Source of the DNA: Planctomycetota bacterium | Lineage (GTDB): Bacteria; Planctomycetota; Planctomycetia; Pirellulales; UBA1268 | Length of the DNA: 49,321 nt | Reading direction: 5' to 3' | NCBI GenBank assembly: GCA_003669605.1 | Contig: QWOP01000057.1 | Coordinates: 1-49,321, forward strand | Shown here: one piece after another, positions 1 through 10,543 of the stretch | How positions within the stretch are numbered: position 1 is the first letter of the stretch | How the letters are laid out: every line of letters begins with the position of its first letter | Made by a program: the position numbers and the translations under genes | Notes under the pieces: model-generated | What the model saw: the letters and a program-made list of their open reading frames with translations, nothing else | The model's database searches: none | Told to the model about the DNA's origin: nothing

Positions 1-233
1 AAGCAAGGGCTTGTTGGCTCCAAGGGAGCCGATGGCAAGAACGGAAAAGATGGCAAGAACGGCGTCGCCGGTCCGGCCGGCCCCAAGGGGGAGCGCGGCG
101 TGGCGGGGCCCGCAGGAGCCCCCGGTAAGCAAGGGCTTGTTGGCTCCAAGGGAGCCGATGGCAAGAACGGAAAAGATGGCAAGAACGGCGTCGCCGGTCC
201 GGCCGGCCCCAAGGGGGAGCGCGGCGTGGCGGG
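1..233 (+). repeat. 126-bp tandem repeat encoding 42-residue collagen unit
   Basis: Bases 1-107 and 127-233 appear identical. The period is 126 bp, or 14 Gly-X-Y triplets. The first copy is cut by the window edge, so more units may lie upstream. The lack of synonymous differences points to recent duplication or ongoing homogenisation. Confidence 0.9.
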
Positions 234-654
234 ACCGAAGGGAGATGCCGGACTGATGGGGCCAGCGGGGCCGGCCACCGGTTTACGGAGCTCTGGCGCC
301 CGGGACATCACCGCATCGCTGCGACTCCCCACTGGTGCCAAAATCGATAACGCCGTGCTGCGGCGCGTGGGCGACACAGTGCAATTGTCGTTGACTGGAC
401 TGCGTAGCACCCGTCGCCTCAAGGCGTTGCTGGGGAAGGTGCCAGCTGGCTTCCGTCCCCATCACCCCCACAGCCATGTGACTGCCGACGAGGCTTTCCG
501 TCAGCTTCGGGTCAGCGTGGAGGCTGGGTCGGCAAACGTCACGGTGAACCAGCCAGCGGCTGCCGAGGGATTGGATAAGGTGTCGACGACGCTGGTCTGG
601 CTCAGCGATGACGCCTGGCCAGCGACGCTTCCGGGACGTCCTGCAAGGCGATGA
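1..654 (+). CDS. Collagen-like Gly-X-Y repeat protein, C-terminal part (5' truncated)
   Basis: The frame is open from the first base, so the gene begins before the window. About the first 95 visible residues are uninterrupted Gly-X-Y triplets ([24 protein letters not shown]), the signature of a collagen-like triple helix. The triplets end at GPATG and are followed by a globular C-terminal region of about 120 residues, a position where such proteins often carry a trimerisation or binding head. Function is unknown; surface or secreted location is inferred from the family. The repeat is a 126-bp DNA duplication. The stop lies only a few bases before a dispersed hairpin element. Confidence 0.85.
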   Translation, partial: KQGLVGSKGADGKNGKDGKNGVAGPAGPKGERGVAGPAGAPGKQGLVGSKGADGKNGKDGKNGVAGPAGPKGERGVAGPKGDAGLMGPAGPATGLRSSGARDITASLRLPTGAKIDNAVLRRVGDTVQLSLTGLRSTRRLKALLGKVPAGFRPHHPHSHVTADEAFRQLRVSVEAGSANVTVNQPAAAEGLDKVSTTLVWLSDDAWPATLPGRPARR

Positions 655-657
655 TCT

Positions 658-750
658 CGCTGCCCGTGGAAAAAGTCATCCCTGAGTTTTTTCCACTGAC
701 GATATTTCCGGTTTTCTCCAGTGCGCCGCCCTTCCGGCCGCCTCCTGCGG
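658..750 (+). repeat. Dispersed hairpin element, copy A
   Basis: The copy contains a perfect 9-bp inverted repeat, GTGGAAAAA (666-674) and TTTTTCCAC (688-696), around a 13-nt loop with GTCATCC. It is followed by a CCGGTTTT tract, CCAGTGC and CCTCCTGC. The order and most bases match copy B inside bcp. It begins right after the stop of the collagen-like gene and fills most of the gap before apbE. Confidence 0.75.
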
Positions 751-812
751 GCGTTTGAGGCGGACTGCTGGGCAGCCCTGGTAGGCTTTCCAGCGAAGCC
801 CCAGAGTCGCAC

Positions 813-1865
813 ATGGCCGCTACCGAACCACCGCCGGAACCAGTATCCGGCCTCCAGCCACTGCCCGACCTCCATACGCTGGTGGTGGGCCGTGATGCCA
901 TGGCGTGCCGCTTTGAGTTGGTGTTCAACGCCGGCGAGGTCTCCGACGCCACGGAGTTGTCGATTGAGGCCCTTGATCTGGTGGACAGGATCGAGGATCG
1001 GATCACGGTCTACCGAGACGCGAGTGAAATCGCCGTCATCAACGCCGCCGCCGCGTCCGCTTGGCAGCCGGTTGCCGCCGACATCATCGAGTTGCTGTCG
1101 CACTGTGCCCAACTCCATCACCTGACGGCTGGGGCCTTCGATCCGGCGGCCGGAAGCTTGGTGCGGACGTGGGGCTTTCTCCGTCGCCAGGGGCGCACGC
1201 CAGACGCGGCCAGCCTGGCTGCCGCCTTGGCAGCCTCCGGCATGCAGTTGGTGGAGATTGACCGGGCAGGCGGGCGGGTGCGATTCACCCGTCGGGGAGT
1301 CGAGATCAACCTCGGCGCCATCGGCAAGGGCTGGGCAATCGACCGGGTGGTGGAAATGCTCAGCAGTGCCGGAGTTCGCAGTGTGTTGGTGCATGGCGGC
1401 TCGAGCAGTGTCCGCGCGTGCGGGATCCAGGGGCCGTCGATTCCGGGGCGGGAAGGCTGGAGGGTTGGAGTCCGTCATCCGTTGCGGCCCGGCCGCCGGC
1501 TGGCGACCGTCTCGCTTTGTGATCAGGCCCTGGGAACGAGTGGCTCCGGCACGCAGTTCTTCGTCGATCGCGGTCGACGGTTGGGCCATATCCTCGATCC
1601 CCGGACCGGCATTCCGGCCGAGGGCGTGCTGTCGGCGACTGTGATCACGAAAGCGGCCGCCGACGCCGATGCGCTCTCCACCGCCCTGTACGTTCTCGGG
1701 CCGGAGGGGCTCGGAAGGATTGCTCCTGCGGGGGGCGAGACGGCGGCGATTCTCGTGGTGCCTTCCCGGACGGCCGGAGCGGTGCGAGTCCTGACGGCGA
1801 ACCTCCCCCCGGAGCGGATCGATTGTGCTGCGAGCGAGGGGATCGAAGTGGTCCGCGCGGTCTGA
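813..1865 (+). CDS. apbE: FAD:protein FMN transferase (ApbE family)
   Basis: The 350-residue product matches ApbE/Ftp enzymes, which move FMN from FAD onto a Thr of target flavoproteins such as Nqr or Rnf subunits, using magnesium. Visible motifs are LGAIGKGWAID near residue 168, HILDPRTG near 259 and ADADALSTALYVLG near 283, the last being the metal and FAD pocket. No lipobox or signal peptide is seen at the chosen ATG, so the protein may act in the cytoplasm or the true start may differ. No Nqr or Rnf genes are nearby, so the substrate cannot be named. Confidence 0.9.
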   Translation: MAATEPPPEPVSGLQPLPDLHTLVVGRDAMACRFELVFNAGEVSDATELSIEALDLVDRIEDRITVYRDASEIAVINAAAASAWQPVAADIIELLSHCAQLHHLTAGAFDPAAGSLVRTWGFLRRQGRTPDAASLAAALAASGMQLVEIDRAGGRVRFTRRGVEINLGAIGKGWAIDRVVEMLSSAGVRSVLVHGGSSSVRACGIQGPSIPGREGWRVGVRHPLRPGRRLATVSLCDQALGTSGSGTQFFVDRGRRLGHILDPRTGIPAEGVLSATVITKAAADADALSTALYVLGPEGLGRIAPAGGETAAILVVPSRTAGAVRVLTANLPPERIDCAASEGIEVVRAV

Positions 1866-2018
1866 ACCGGAGCCAAGGGCCGGCAGATCGTCCCCGTGGG
1901 CCGTCGTTTTGCGAGCTTTGTTGCCGGTAAAGTCTGGTCTGCCTTGGCAGCCTTCCTGGGGTAGACTGTCCCGGCGTGCCAGTCCAATCCGGTATCCGTT
2001 CCCCCTGACCTACCAAAC

Positions 2019-2753
2019 ATGATCGAGTGGTTTGAGCAGGGGTCTTACCTCGGCATCGTGCTCTTCCTGACGCTCACAGGGATCGGCCTGCCGGTGCCTG
2101 AGGAGGTGCCGATCGTCGCCGCCGGCGTGGCCAGCCGGGCAGGGGGACTGCAGTGGTACTACGCCTTGCCTGCCTGTCTGGTGGGGGCCGTGCTCGGCGA
2201 CAGCCTGATGTATGCCGTGGGGCGGTTTTTTGGGGCCAAGATCCTCCGCGAGCACCCCTGGTGGTCAGGTTTTCTGACCCCCGAACGGGAACGGACGATC
2301 GAGGACCTGATCCAGCGCCATGGCATCAAGGCGTTTTTCGTGGCCCGGTTCCTCGTCGGTCTACGAAGCCCCTTCTATCTCACCGCCGGGATGCTGAAGG
2401 TGAAGTACCGCTGGTTCTTGTTTGCCGATCTGATCTGCGCGACGGTGGTAATCAGCGGATTTTTTGGCCTCTCGTATGCCTTTGGTGACCGGATCACGGG
2501 CCTGATCCGCTCGGCGGAGCGGGGCCTGACGATGGCGGCGGTCTCGCTGGGGATGCTCGCCGTGGTGGCGTTCTTCTGGTTCCGGAAACGCCGGATGCGG
2601 ATGCTCGACCAGGACCCCGAGGCCCTCTTCGAGAACAAGGAGTTGATTTTCGGTCCCGCCGCCGACAGCATCGTTGATGCGGTGGGGATTGGTGACGCCC
2701 ATTCCCACCGGTCTGATCCCGGCCCACGCGACTCCGGCCCGCGGCGGGATTGA
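2019..2753 (+). CDS. DedA/VTT-family membrane protein
   Basis: The 244-residue protein has hydrophobic segments near residues 10-30, 45-70, 105-150 and 168-188. It carries the DedA (SNARE-associated, VTT) signature with FVAR, GLRS and YLTAG near 107-124, including the conserved Arg and Gly. DedA proteins are inner-membrane proteins implicated in undecaprenyl-phosphate or phospholipid flipping and membrane potential. A polar tail of about 55 residues follows the last helix. uppP, another undecaprenyl-lipid gene, lies 1.6 kb away, but no operon links them. A second VTT protein is encoded at 33217-33855. Confidence 0.88.
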   Translation: MIEWFEQGSYLGIVLFLTLTGIGLPVPEEVPIVAAGVASRAGGLQWYYALPACLVGAVLGDSLMYAVGRFFGAKILREHPWWSGFLTPERERTIEDLIQRHGIKAFFVARFLVGLRSPFYLTAGMLKVKYRWFLFADLICATVVISGFFGLSYAFGDRITGLIRSAERGLTMAAVSLGMLAVVAFFWFRKRRMRMLDQDPEALFENKELIFGPAADSIVDAVGIGDAHSHRSDPGPRDSGPRRD

Positions 2754-2911
2754 TCCGCACCGCTCTGATGGTGCCGGTTGCAGCGATTGCAGCGACAGGA
2801 GCGGGCCGGTGGGGCCGATCCGGAAAGATTGTCGCCCTGCGGCGACTTTGCCGTCGCCCGAATGCGACCTAGGTACCTGTGGAGCCTGAATCGCACCCAC
2901 GGGAATCCAGC

Positions 2912-4354
2912 ATGCTCAGCCCGCAACGGACCAGCGACCAACACGCGACAGCCCGCAGCCAATCTACTCTTTGTGGGGGGTTGGCCAGCGGTTCGTCGGC
3001 CCGGGTGATCATCGTCGACGCCGATCGCCGTGCTGCATCGGCCACGGCTGGCTGGCTGTGCGGACTCGGCTGGCACGCCAGCGCCGCTGGGAGCATCGCC
3101 GACGTCCGCAAGTTGCTCGGACGGGGAAAGTGCGACGCCTGCGTGGTTGTCGCACCGGGGGCTGCCGGCGGCGCTGGCGAGTGGCTGCTCCTGCGGAACA
3201 CTCAGCAAAGCACCGGCTGGGTGGCTGTACTCCCTGCTGTGGAGTCTCCCGAGGGGGATGCCGGGTGGGATGCCCGGGTCTCAATGCCAGCCGCCGATGA
3301 GGCGTTGCTCGCCGCGCTGGCGGTGGCCATCGACGCCGGACGGCAGCGCATCGATCCCCCTGCCACGTCGCTGGCGGCCAGCCCTTCCCCGACCTCGGTC
3401 CTCGGAAATGCTCCCGCCATCCGTCGTGTGCTGGAAGTCGCTGCCCGGGTTGCCGACACCGGCGCCACCGTGCTCATCACCGGTGAGAGTGGCACTGGAA
3501 AATCGCTGCTGGCGCGGGAAATCCACCGGCTCAGCGGTCGCCGCGACGCCCGGTTTGTGGAAGTGGCCTGTGGGAGCCTGGCGGAGTCACTGCTGGAGAG
3601 CGAACTCTTCGGCCATGTTGCCGGTGCCTTTACCGGAGCGACGACCGACCGTGAGGGGCGGTTTTCGCAGGCCGATGGCGGCACGATGTTTCTCGACGAA
3701 ATCGCCACCGCCACCCCCGCGATGCAGGTCAAATTGCTGCGCGTGTTGCAGGATCTGGAATTCGAGCCGGTGGGAGGGGGCAAAACCCGTCATGTCGATG
3801 CCCGCCTGATTCTGGCCACCCACGAGGACCTCGATGGCCTCGTCGCGGCCGGGAGGTTCCGGTCCGATCTGTTCTGGCGGATCAATGTCGTTGCCATCGA
3901 GATGCCGGCGCTCCGCCAGCGCCGCTGCGACATCCCGCTCCTGGCCCATCATTTCCTCGCCGTGGCCGCTGCCCGTGCCGGCAGGGCTGTCGAGGGCTTC
4001 ACCCCCGCGGCGCTCGATGCCCTCTGCAGCCATGACTGGCCAGGTAATGTCCGCGAGTTGCAGCATGCTGTGGAACGGGGAGTGTTTCTGGGGATCGACA
4101 CGGATATCGATCTGGCCGATCTCCCCCCGGCGGTCACTGCCGCTGCGCCGCCGGCCACCGCGGGGGGGTGTGAGACGTCGCTGCGGCATTCGCTGGTGGC
4201 ACCGGAACGGCAGCTGATCGTCGCGGCACTGGAGAAGAGTGGCTGGCGGAGGGATGCCGCGGCCCGGGCGCTGGGGATCAACCGCACCACGCTCTACAAG
4301 AAAGCCAAGCGCCTGGGGCTCGATCTCTCGCTGCTGCCGGTGGCTGGTGGCTGA
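2912..4354 (+). CDS. Sigma-54-dependent NtrC-like regulator with degenerate receiver
   Basis: The 480-residue protein has three parts. An N-terminal receiver-like fold covers residues 30-140. An AAA+ sigma-54 activation domain follows, with Walker A GESGTGKS near 191, the sigma-54 contact loop GAFTGA near 238 and Walker [10 protein letters not shown] near 256. A Fis-type helix-turn-helix is at the C-terminus ([17 protein letters not shown]). The receiver starts like the family (VIIVDADRR) but the position expected to hold the phospho-accepting Asp reads CVVVAPGAA, so phosphorylation is unlikely. No kinase is adjacent. A GTG at 2879 in the same frame is an alternative start. The activator should drive sigma-54 promoters; its targets are unknown. 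Confidence 0.88.
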   Translation: MLSPQRTSDQHATARSQSTLCGGLASGSSARVIIVDADRRAASATAGWLCGLGWHASAAGSIADVRKLLGRGKCDACVVVAPGAAGGAGEWLLLRNTQQSTGWVAVLPAVESPEGDAGWDARVSMPAADEALLAALAVAIDAGRQRIDPPATSLAASPSPTSVLGNAPAIRRVLEVAARVADTGATVLITGESGTGKSLLAREIHRLSGRRDARFVEVACGSLAESLLESELFGHVAGAFTGATTDREGRFSQADGGTMFLDEIATATPAMQVKLLRVLQDLEFEPVGGGKTRHVDARLILATHEDLDGLVAAGRFRSDLFWRINVVAIEMPALRQRRCDIPLLAHHFLAVAAARAGRAVEGFTPAALDALCSHDWPGNVRELQHAVERGVFLGIDTDIDLADLPPAVTAAAPPATAGGCETSLRHSLVAPERQLIVAALEKSGWRRDAAARALGINRTTLYKKAKRLGLDLSLLPVAGG

Positions 4355-4394
4355 CAGTGTCGGCGCGGCAAAACGGGAAGCTCCGGCGGAACTT

Positions 4395-5258
4395 TCAGCC
4401 GCCGCCGCTGGACATCACCCAGCCCGACTGCAGCGACCAAGCGAGCAGCCCTGCCAACGCCAGACGGTAGACCACAAACGGCCACAGCGTGTGACTGCCA
4501 AGCATCGACAATAGCCAGCGGATAGCCGCGTAGCCGACGACTGCCGCGGCCAGCGTTCCGGCGACGGCCGTGGTGATCGCATCGGCTGACCCGAAAATCG
4601 CTTCCCGTTCCTGCCAGGCTTCGAGGAGCCCAGCCGCCGCCACGGCGGGGAGTGAGAGGAGAAAGGAGAAGCGGGCCGCGGTCCGCCGGTCGAGGCCGGC
4701 GAGCATCCCCGACGAGATCGTGACGCCGCTGCGGGAGGTGCCCGGGACCAGCGCCAGGACTTGGGCAAGCCCCATCCCCACGCCATCGGCCAACCGCACC
4801 CCCTCCAAACCGTGCCGGCCGGTTGAGCCGCGGCGGGCCCGCCACCGGACCACCAGCTCTGCCACCGCCATCAGCAGCGTGGCGGCGACCAGCGCCCCGA
4901 TCACCACTTCCAGCCGACGCGCCTCACCTTTGATGAATTTCCGCGCCGCCAGTCCCACGATCACAATCGGGATCGTGCCCAGGATAATCAGCAGCGAGAC
5001 CTTCGATTCAGGCGTCTCCCAAGGGCGTCCGCGGAGCATTCCCCTGAGGAAGCCTCTTGTCAGGGCGCTGATGTCTGGCCACATCGCCACGCACACCGCC
5101 GCCAGCGTGCCGCACTGGATGACGGCCGAATAGGCGGCACCGGGATCATCCCAGCCCAGCAGCGCCGGAACGATCCGCAGGTGGGCGGTGCTGGAGACGG
5201 GGAGGAATTCGGTGAGCCCTTGGACGACGCCCAGGGTGATCGCTTCCAGGAGGGTCAT
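4395..5258 (-). CDS. uppP: Undecaprenyl-diphosphatase
   Basis: The 287-residue integral membrane protein is of the UppP/BacA family. It hydrolyses undecaprenyl diphosphate to the monophosphate for cell-wall and polysaccharide lipid recycling, and overproduction gives bacitracin tolerance. The motifs GLTEFLPVSSTAHL near the N-terminus and VPGTSRSGVTISSG in the second half are the two catalytic loops. The usual SSTGHL reads SSTAHL here. The start at MTLLEAI gives the normal family length; the open frame extends about 90 residues upstream but that stretch is proline- and glycine-rich and not conserved. It converges with the NtrC-like gene, 40 bp apart. Confidence 0.93.
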   Translation of the reverse strand: MTLLEAITLGVVQGLTEFLPVSSTAHLRIVPALLGWDDPGAAYSAVIQCGTLAAVCVAMWPDISALTRGFLRGMLRGRPWETPESKVSLLIILGTIPIVIVGLAARKFIKGEARRLEVVIGALVAATLLMAVAELVVRWRARRGSTGRHGLEGVRLADGVGMGLAQVLALVPGTSRSGVTISSGMLAGLDRRTAARFSFLLSLPAVAAAGLLEAWQEREAIFGSADAITTAVAGTLAAAVVGYAAIRWLLSMLGSHTLWPFVVYRLALAGLLAWSLQSGWVMSSGGG

Positions 5259-5357
5259 GGGGCTGCCTGTGGTGGATTTGAGGCTCGAAGATGGGGCACG
5301 GAGAGTGCCGCCGGGGGGGTCGAGTTGGGAGAATCCAGGGGGGTGGGGAAGTCCCGC

Positions 5358-5386
5358 TTCAAAATACACGCCCGGTCGGGCATAAT
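5358..5386 (+). promoter_or_regulatory. Possible sigma-70 promoter
   Basis: TTCAAA and CATAAT are separated by 17 bp in the 297-bp gap between the divergent uppP and TIM-barrel genes. It reads toward the TIM-barrel gene and would leave a leader of about 160 nt. The rest of the gap shows nothing recognisable. Confidence 0.35.
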
Positions 5387-5555
5387 CCCTGGCTTCCCCC
5401 GGAGGCAGGTTCGTCTGGGCGCTTCCCCGCCCCCCCGGCGCCCCTCCCGGGTTCCCGCCACCGATCCATATGTTCAGACCGCCGGCTGTTCCGCCCGCCA
5501 GACTTTGGCGCCGCGGATGCTGCACTTCCTCAAAGCCACTGGAGACTGTCCCCTG

Positions 5556-6521
5556 ATGTTTCGCAATCTCAGCACTGTCGGCCTGCCCCTCTCCGGAAGG
5601 CCCAGCGAATTAATCGAACTGGCCCTCTCCTTCGGTTTCGATGCGATGGATATCGACATCATCGATTTCCAGCAGCAGGCCGAGGCGTTTGGGGTGGAGC
5701 ACGCCCGCCGGTTGATGGTCAGCGCGCGGTTGAAGTGCGGCGTGTTTCATCTCCCCCTGTCACTGATCGGGGAAGAGGACGCGTTCAACACCGAATTGGC
5801 CGAACTGCCGCCGCGGCTGGCCTTCGCCCAGGCCACCGAGGCCACCCGCGCTGTGGTGACCGTCGCCCCGGCGTCGGACGACCATGCGTTTAAGGACTTC
5901 TTCGAACTCTACCGGAATCGTCTCGACACGCTGGGGGAGCTGCTGGCCCAGTACGGCATTTCTTTGGGGCTCGCCTTGGCCCCCGAACTTGAGGCCCGCG
6001 CCGACAAAGCGCACCAGTTCATTCACAATTACGAGGGTCTGCTCGGGCTGGTGGCCGTGTCGCACCCTGGCATCGGGGCGGTGATCGACAGTTGGGCACT
6101 CCATCTCACCGGTGAATCAATCGACATCATCGGCAGCGTGCCGGCTGGGCGGATCGTTGAAGTCCGGCTCTCCGATGCCCCCCGCGATCTGCCGATCGCG
6201 GAACTCACCCATGCCAACCGGCTGATGCCTGGTGACACCGGTGTGATTCCGTGTGCCGCGATTCTCGCTGCGGCCCGCAACGCAGGGTTTGACGGCCCGG
6301 TGACCCCGTGGGCCGATCGCTCGTCGCTCACCGGCCGTGGCCGTGAGAAGATTGTGAAGGTCTCCGGCGACCGGTTGGAGGCGATCTGGAAGGAAGCCGG
6401 ACTCCCGATCGTGCCGCGCTGGTTCGCCCCTTCGGCCCGTGAGAATGCCCCGCGGTTTGGCGACGATCCCGCCCTGGCCGCCGCCGCTGGCGTGGCCTTG
6501 GTAGACGGGAAGCCAGTCTGA
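5556..6521 (+). CDS. Sugar phosphate isomerase/epimerase-like TIM-barrel protein
   Basis: The 321-residue protein resembles the AP-endonuclease-2-like xylose isomerase TIM-barrel superfamily. Visible features are an N-terminal strand NLSTVGL, DAMDIDIIDF for strand two, an acidic residue in VIDSWALHL in the middle, VEVRLSDAP further on, and a late GDTGVIPCAAIL segment. The family includes sugar epimerases and isomerases using a divalent metal; the substrate is not deducible. The ATG at 5556 is preceded by GGAG at suitable spacing; an in-frame ATG at 5517 is the alternative. Neighbours on both sides are unrelated and on the other strand. Confidence 0.7.
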   Translation: MFRNLSTVGLPLSGRPSELIELALSFGFDAMDIDIIDFQQQAEAFGVEHARRLMVSARLKCGVFHLPLSLIGEEDAFNTELAELPPRLAFAQATEATRAVVTVAPASDDHAFKDFFELYRNRLDTLGELLAQYGISLGLALAPELEARADKAHQFIHNYEGLLGLVAVSHPGIGAVIDSWALHLTGESIDIIGSVPAGRIVEVRLSDAPRDLPIAELTHANRLMPGDTGVIPCAAILAAARNAGFDGPVTPWADRSSLTGRGREKIVKVSGDRLEAIWKEAGLPIVPRWFAPSARENAPRFGDDPALAAAAGVALVDGKPV

Positions 6522-6593
6522 GCTTTCAGGGCGTTGGCTTTGTCTGCTGAATCGGCCGTCAACCGTTGGCTTGGCCTTGGCGCAGGCCAGCGG

Positions 6594-7583
6594 TCAGGCG
6601 CCGCCGCGGATCCAGTCAACCTGTGGAGAACCCCCGCCGGCGGCGCCGCGGCAGAACTCAGAGACGTAGCGGAGCGTCTGCCCCGACCGGTCTGGATCGC
6701 GGAAGCTGTCCCCTTTTTGCAGGATCGGCAACTGGTCTGGCATGCCGCCAAACGCCCGGGCGCCGGCAGCCTGGCAGGGAAACCATGCCCCATGGTCACC
6801 GGCGTCGACGAGGAGGAATTCTGGGTAGCAGTGCCCTTCGACCCACACCGTCCGGGCGGGAACGCCACTGATGCGGCAGCAGGCGATGAACAGGCAGGTG
6901 AGTTCTTCGCAGTCCCCCCATCCGTCTGCCAGAGCCCGGGCCGCTCCCTTGAGTGAGCCGCTGCGGTACTCGACCTTCTCGCGGACCGCGTCGTAGATCG
7001 CCTCCACCTTTGCCCAGCCGTCGAGGCCTTCGCCAATCGACTTGGCAAACTTTGTCACCTTGGGGTGCCTGGTCTCGATGGAGGGACTCGACGCCAGGAA
7101 TGGTCGCAGGCTCTTGTCGGGCTTGGCGGGGATCCGCAGCCCGGCGGTGTCGGTTGGGGGAAGGAGTGCGGCCCGGGAGACTTTGAGGTTGAGCACCGCG
7201 CGGGCCTGTTCCCCGGCCGGAAGATCGGGAATGTCGATGAGCATTTGCTTCACGCCACCGAGGAGTGAGCGGTATTTCACCCCCCGAACATCCGGGGAGA
7301 AATCCTCTTTGACGATCTCCACCTTCTGTTCTGGCCAATCGGCGGGAATAGGGAGGCTGGCGTAAATGTTCCGGCACGGCCCGCCGACCGCCGACACCGT
7401 CAATCCCACCCGATAGGGCTGTTCCCGCACATCTCCCAGGATCGGCCCGCTGGCCGCTGCCGGTTCGTCGGCAAACTGGCCACGGGCTGCGGAGGGGAGG
7501 AATTGCGGGGCGGCCAGCATCAGCCAGCAGGCCCGGAGGGCATCCCGGCGCGAGGGGAGCGGTGAGCGGGGGAAGTGTTCCAT
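6594..7583 (-). CDS. Exported transglutaminase-like domain protein
   Basis: The 329-residue protein starts with SRRDALRACWLMLAAP, which looks like a Tat or Sec signal ending near residue 35. The C-terminal half carries a transglutaminase-like core with Cys225 in GWGDCEEL, His251 in VEGHCYPEF and an acidic residue near 260, which form the expected Cys-His-Asp triad. Such proteins in bacteria are usually peptidases or peptide-crosslinking enzymes in the periplasm. The N-terminal 150 residues are a beta-rich region I do not recognise. It is divergent from rpsA. Confidence 0.75.
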   Translation of the reverse strand: MEHFPRSPLPSRRDALRACWLMLAAPQFLPSAARGQFADEPAAASGPILGDVREQPYRVGLTVSAVGGPCRNIYASLPIPADWPEQKVEIVKEDFSPDVRGVKYRSLLGGVKQMLIDIPDLPAGEQARAVLNLKVSRAALLPPTDTAGLRIPAKPDKSLRPFLASSPSIETRHPKVTKFAKSIGEGLDGWAKVEAIYDAVREKVEYRSGSLKGAARALADGWGDCEELTCLFIACCRISGVPARTVWVEGHCYPEFLLVDAGDHGAWFPCQAAGARAFGGMPDQLPILQKGDSFRDPDRSGQTLRYVSEFCRGAAGGGSPQVDWIRGGA

Positions 7584-7675
7584 ACAGTCTCCATCGGACC
7601 GGCAGGGGGGCAGGCTGTGGTGGAGAGGAGGGGGGGACGATCGGGAAAAAGAGGCTGAAGGGGTAAAACGTCGAA

Positions 7676-7704
7676 TTGTTCAAGGGTGCCGCGGCTGCTA
7701 CACT
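7676..7704 (+). promoter_or_regulatory. Possible rpsA promoter
   Basis: TTGTTC and TACACT with a 17-bp spacer lie about 70 bp before the rpsA start. The -35 matches only TTG, so this is a weak assignment. Confidence 0.35.
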
Positions 7705-7773
7705 TCGCGGTTTCCACTCCGTGGCCCGAAAAGTCCCCTTCCTCCAACCCGTTCCCCCGAAAACCCCACACGC

Positions 7774-9462
<1,689 letters not shown>

Positions 9463-9538
9463 TCCCACGGGATTGGGACCGCGGTTTGTCGCAGGCTGCG
9501 GGGTCCGGCTGTCTGGCCGGCCCTGGCAGCTGCTCATT

Positions 9539-9574
9539 CCTTCGCAGCCGCGAGTTACCTTCGCAGCCGCGAGT
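9539..9574 (+). repeat. 17-bp direct repeat, two copies
   Basis: CCTTCGCAGCCGCGAGT occurs at 9539-9555 and 9558-9574, separated by two bases, in the 157-bp convergent gap after rpsA. No terminator with a T-run is visible in this gap. Confidence 0.7.
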
Positions 9575-9619
9575 GGTTGCAGTGGCCAAGAGTGCCCGGG
9601 TAGATCGTGCCCGGCGGCG

Positions 9620-10369
9620 TCAGAGGCCGCCCGGCCGGAGGACGGTCATCGCTTGGATCTGCCCGACTGCTTCAGCCGGGCCTGGTGTGCCGCTGAGAGT
9701 GTCGATGGGAGCGATCTGCAGAAGTCCGCCGCGAACGACCTGCCCCGCCGCGGCCTGTGGTTTGCTCAACGAGAAGCCGCTGGCGGTCACGGTTCCCACA
9801 ATCCGCACCCGTCTGCCGGGGGCATGGGCCGTTGAGAGTCCGTCGCCACTGGCGTGGCGTTGCTCGATCGCCTCGCCGGTGGCCCCATCGACAATGTCGA
9901 AGGCGATGGTGGTCGGTTTCGATGCCCGGCGTCCGTCACGGACGCCGATCCAGACCACGAGACGCTCGCCGGGGAGAAGATTTTCCAGGAGGAGTGTGGC
10001 CGGGCCGTTTGCCGGTGGCAGCACCGTGATGATCGGGGTGCCGATCGGGGCGTCAGCGGGGGCCTGATGGGGAGGAGACGGTGGGTTCTGTTCGGTCGGT
10101 TCGGTGGCGGGGGAGGCCGGAGTTGGCGCCGCAGAGAGCGGGCTGGCGTCTGGATGAAATGTCTGCGGGATCTCGAAAGCCTGTGGAGAGTCAGCCGCAG
10201 CGGCCGCTGCTGCCGCAGGAGCGGCGTCGCCAAATTGCGACATCTGGGGAACCGTGGTCGCCTCGAGCAGCCGCCGGCCGTGGGAGAAAAGCCGGGCGGC
10301 GTCGCCGGTGCAGGCGAATCCGGCGGCGATCACCGCCAGGACGCAGCACTTGGCGAGAAACGTCTGCAT
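9620..10369 (-). CDS. Hypothetical exported protein, Ala/Pro-rich linker
   Basis: I do not recognise this 249-residue protein. The start MQTFLAK is followed by a hydrophobic stretch (CCVLAVIAAGFACTG) that reads as a signal or lipoprotein-like leader. Next come an alanine- and proline-rich low-complexity region to about residue 115 and a beta-rich C-terminal domain (TLLLENLLPGERLVVWIGV). The open frame extends 21 codons further upstream. The C-terminal part may bind or decorate the envelope, but this is only inference from its layout. Confidence 0.6.
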   Translation of the reverse strand: MQTFLAKCCVLAVIAAGFACTGDAARLFSHGRRLLEATTVPQMSQFGDAAPAAAAAAAADSPQAFEIPQTFHPDASPLSAAPTPASPATEPTEQNPPSPPHQAPADAPIGTPIITVLPPANGPATLLLENLLPGERLVVWIGVRDGRRASKPTTIAFDIVDGATGEAIEQRHASGDGLSTAHAPGRRVRIVGTVTASGFSLSKPQAAAGQVVRGGLLQIAPIDTLSGTPGPAEAVGQIQAMTVLRPGGL

Positions 10370-10543
10370 CGACACGCGGCTCCAGGGGCCCAGGGAGCGG
10401 AACGGACGGGATGGCTTGGCTGCCACCGGCAAGTATGCCGCGCTGCGTGAGCGGAGGACGCCGCTGGCGAGCGGAGTGGGACGGGGAAAGAGCGCGGCTG
10501 GGGGGATGATGCTTGAAATGCCGGCGGAGAAGGGCTGCTCCCC

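Noticed and set aside
1..233. Short-period repeat as a CRISPR array
   Set aside because: The repeat is coding, has no spacers and encodes Gly-X-Y triplets.
501..1589. Minus-strand open frame opposite the collagen-like gene and apbE
   Set aside because: No domain is recognisable and both strands' real genes explain the region.
2831..2846. Hairpin GTCGCC-CTGC-GGCGAC after the DedA gene
   Set aside because: A 6-bp stem with only three T after it is too weak to call a terminator.
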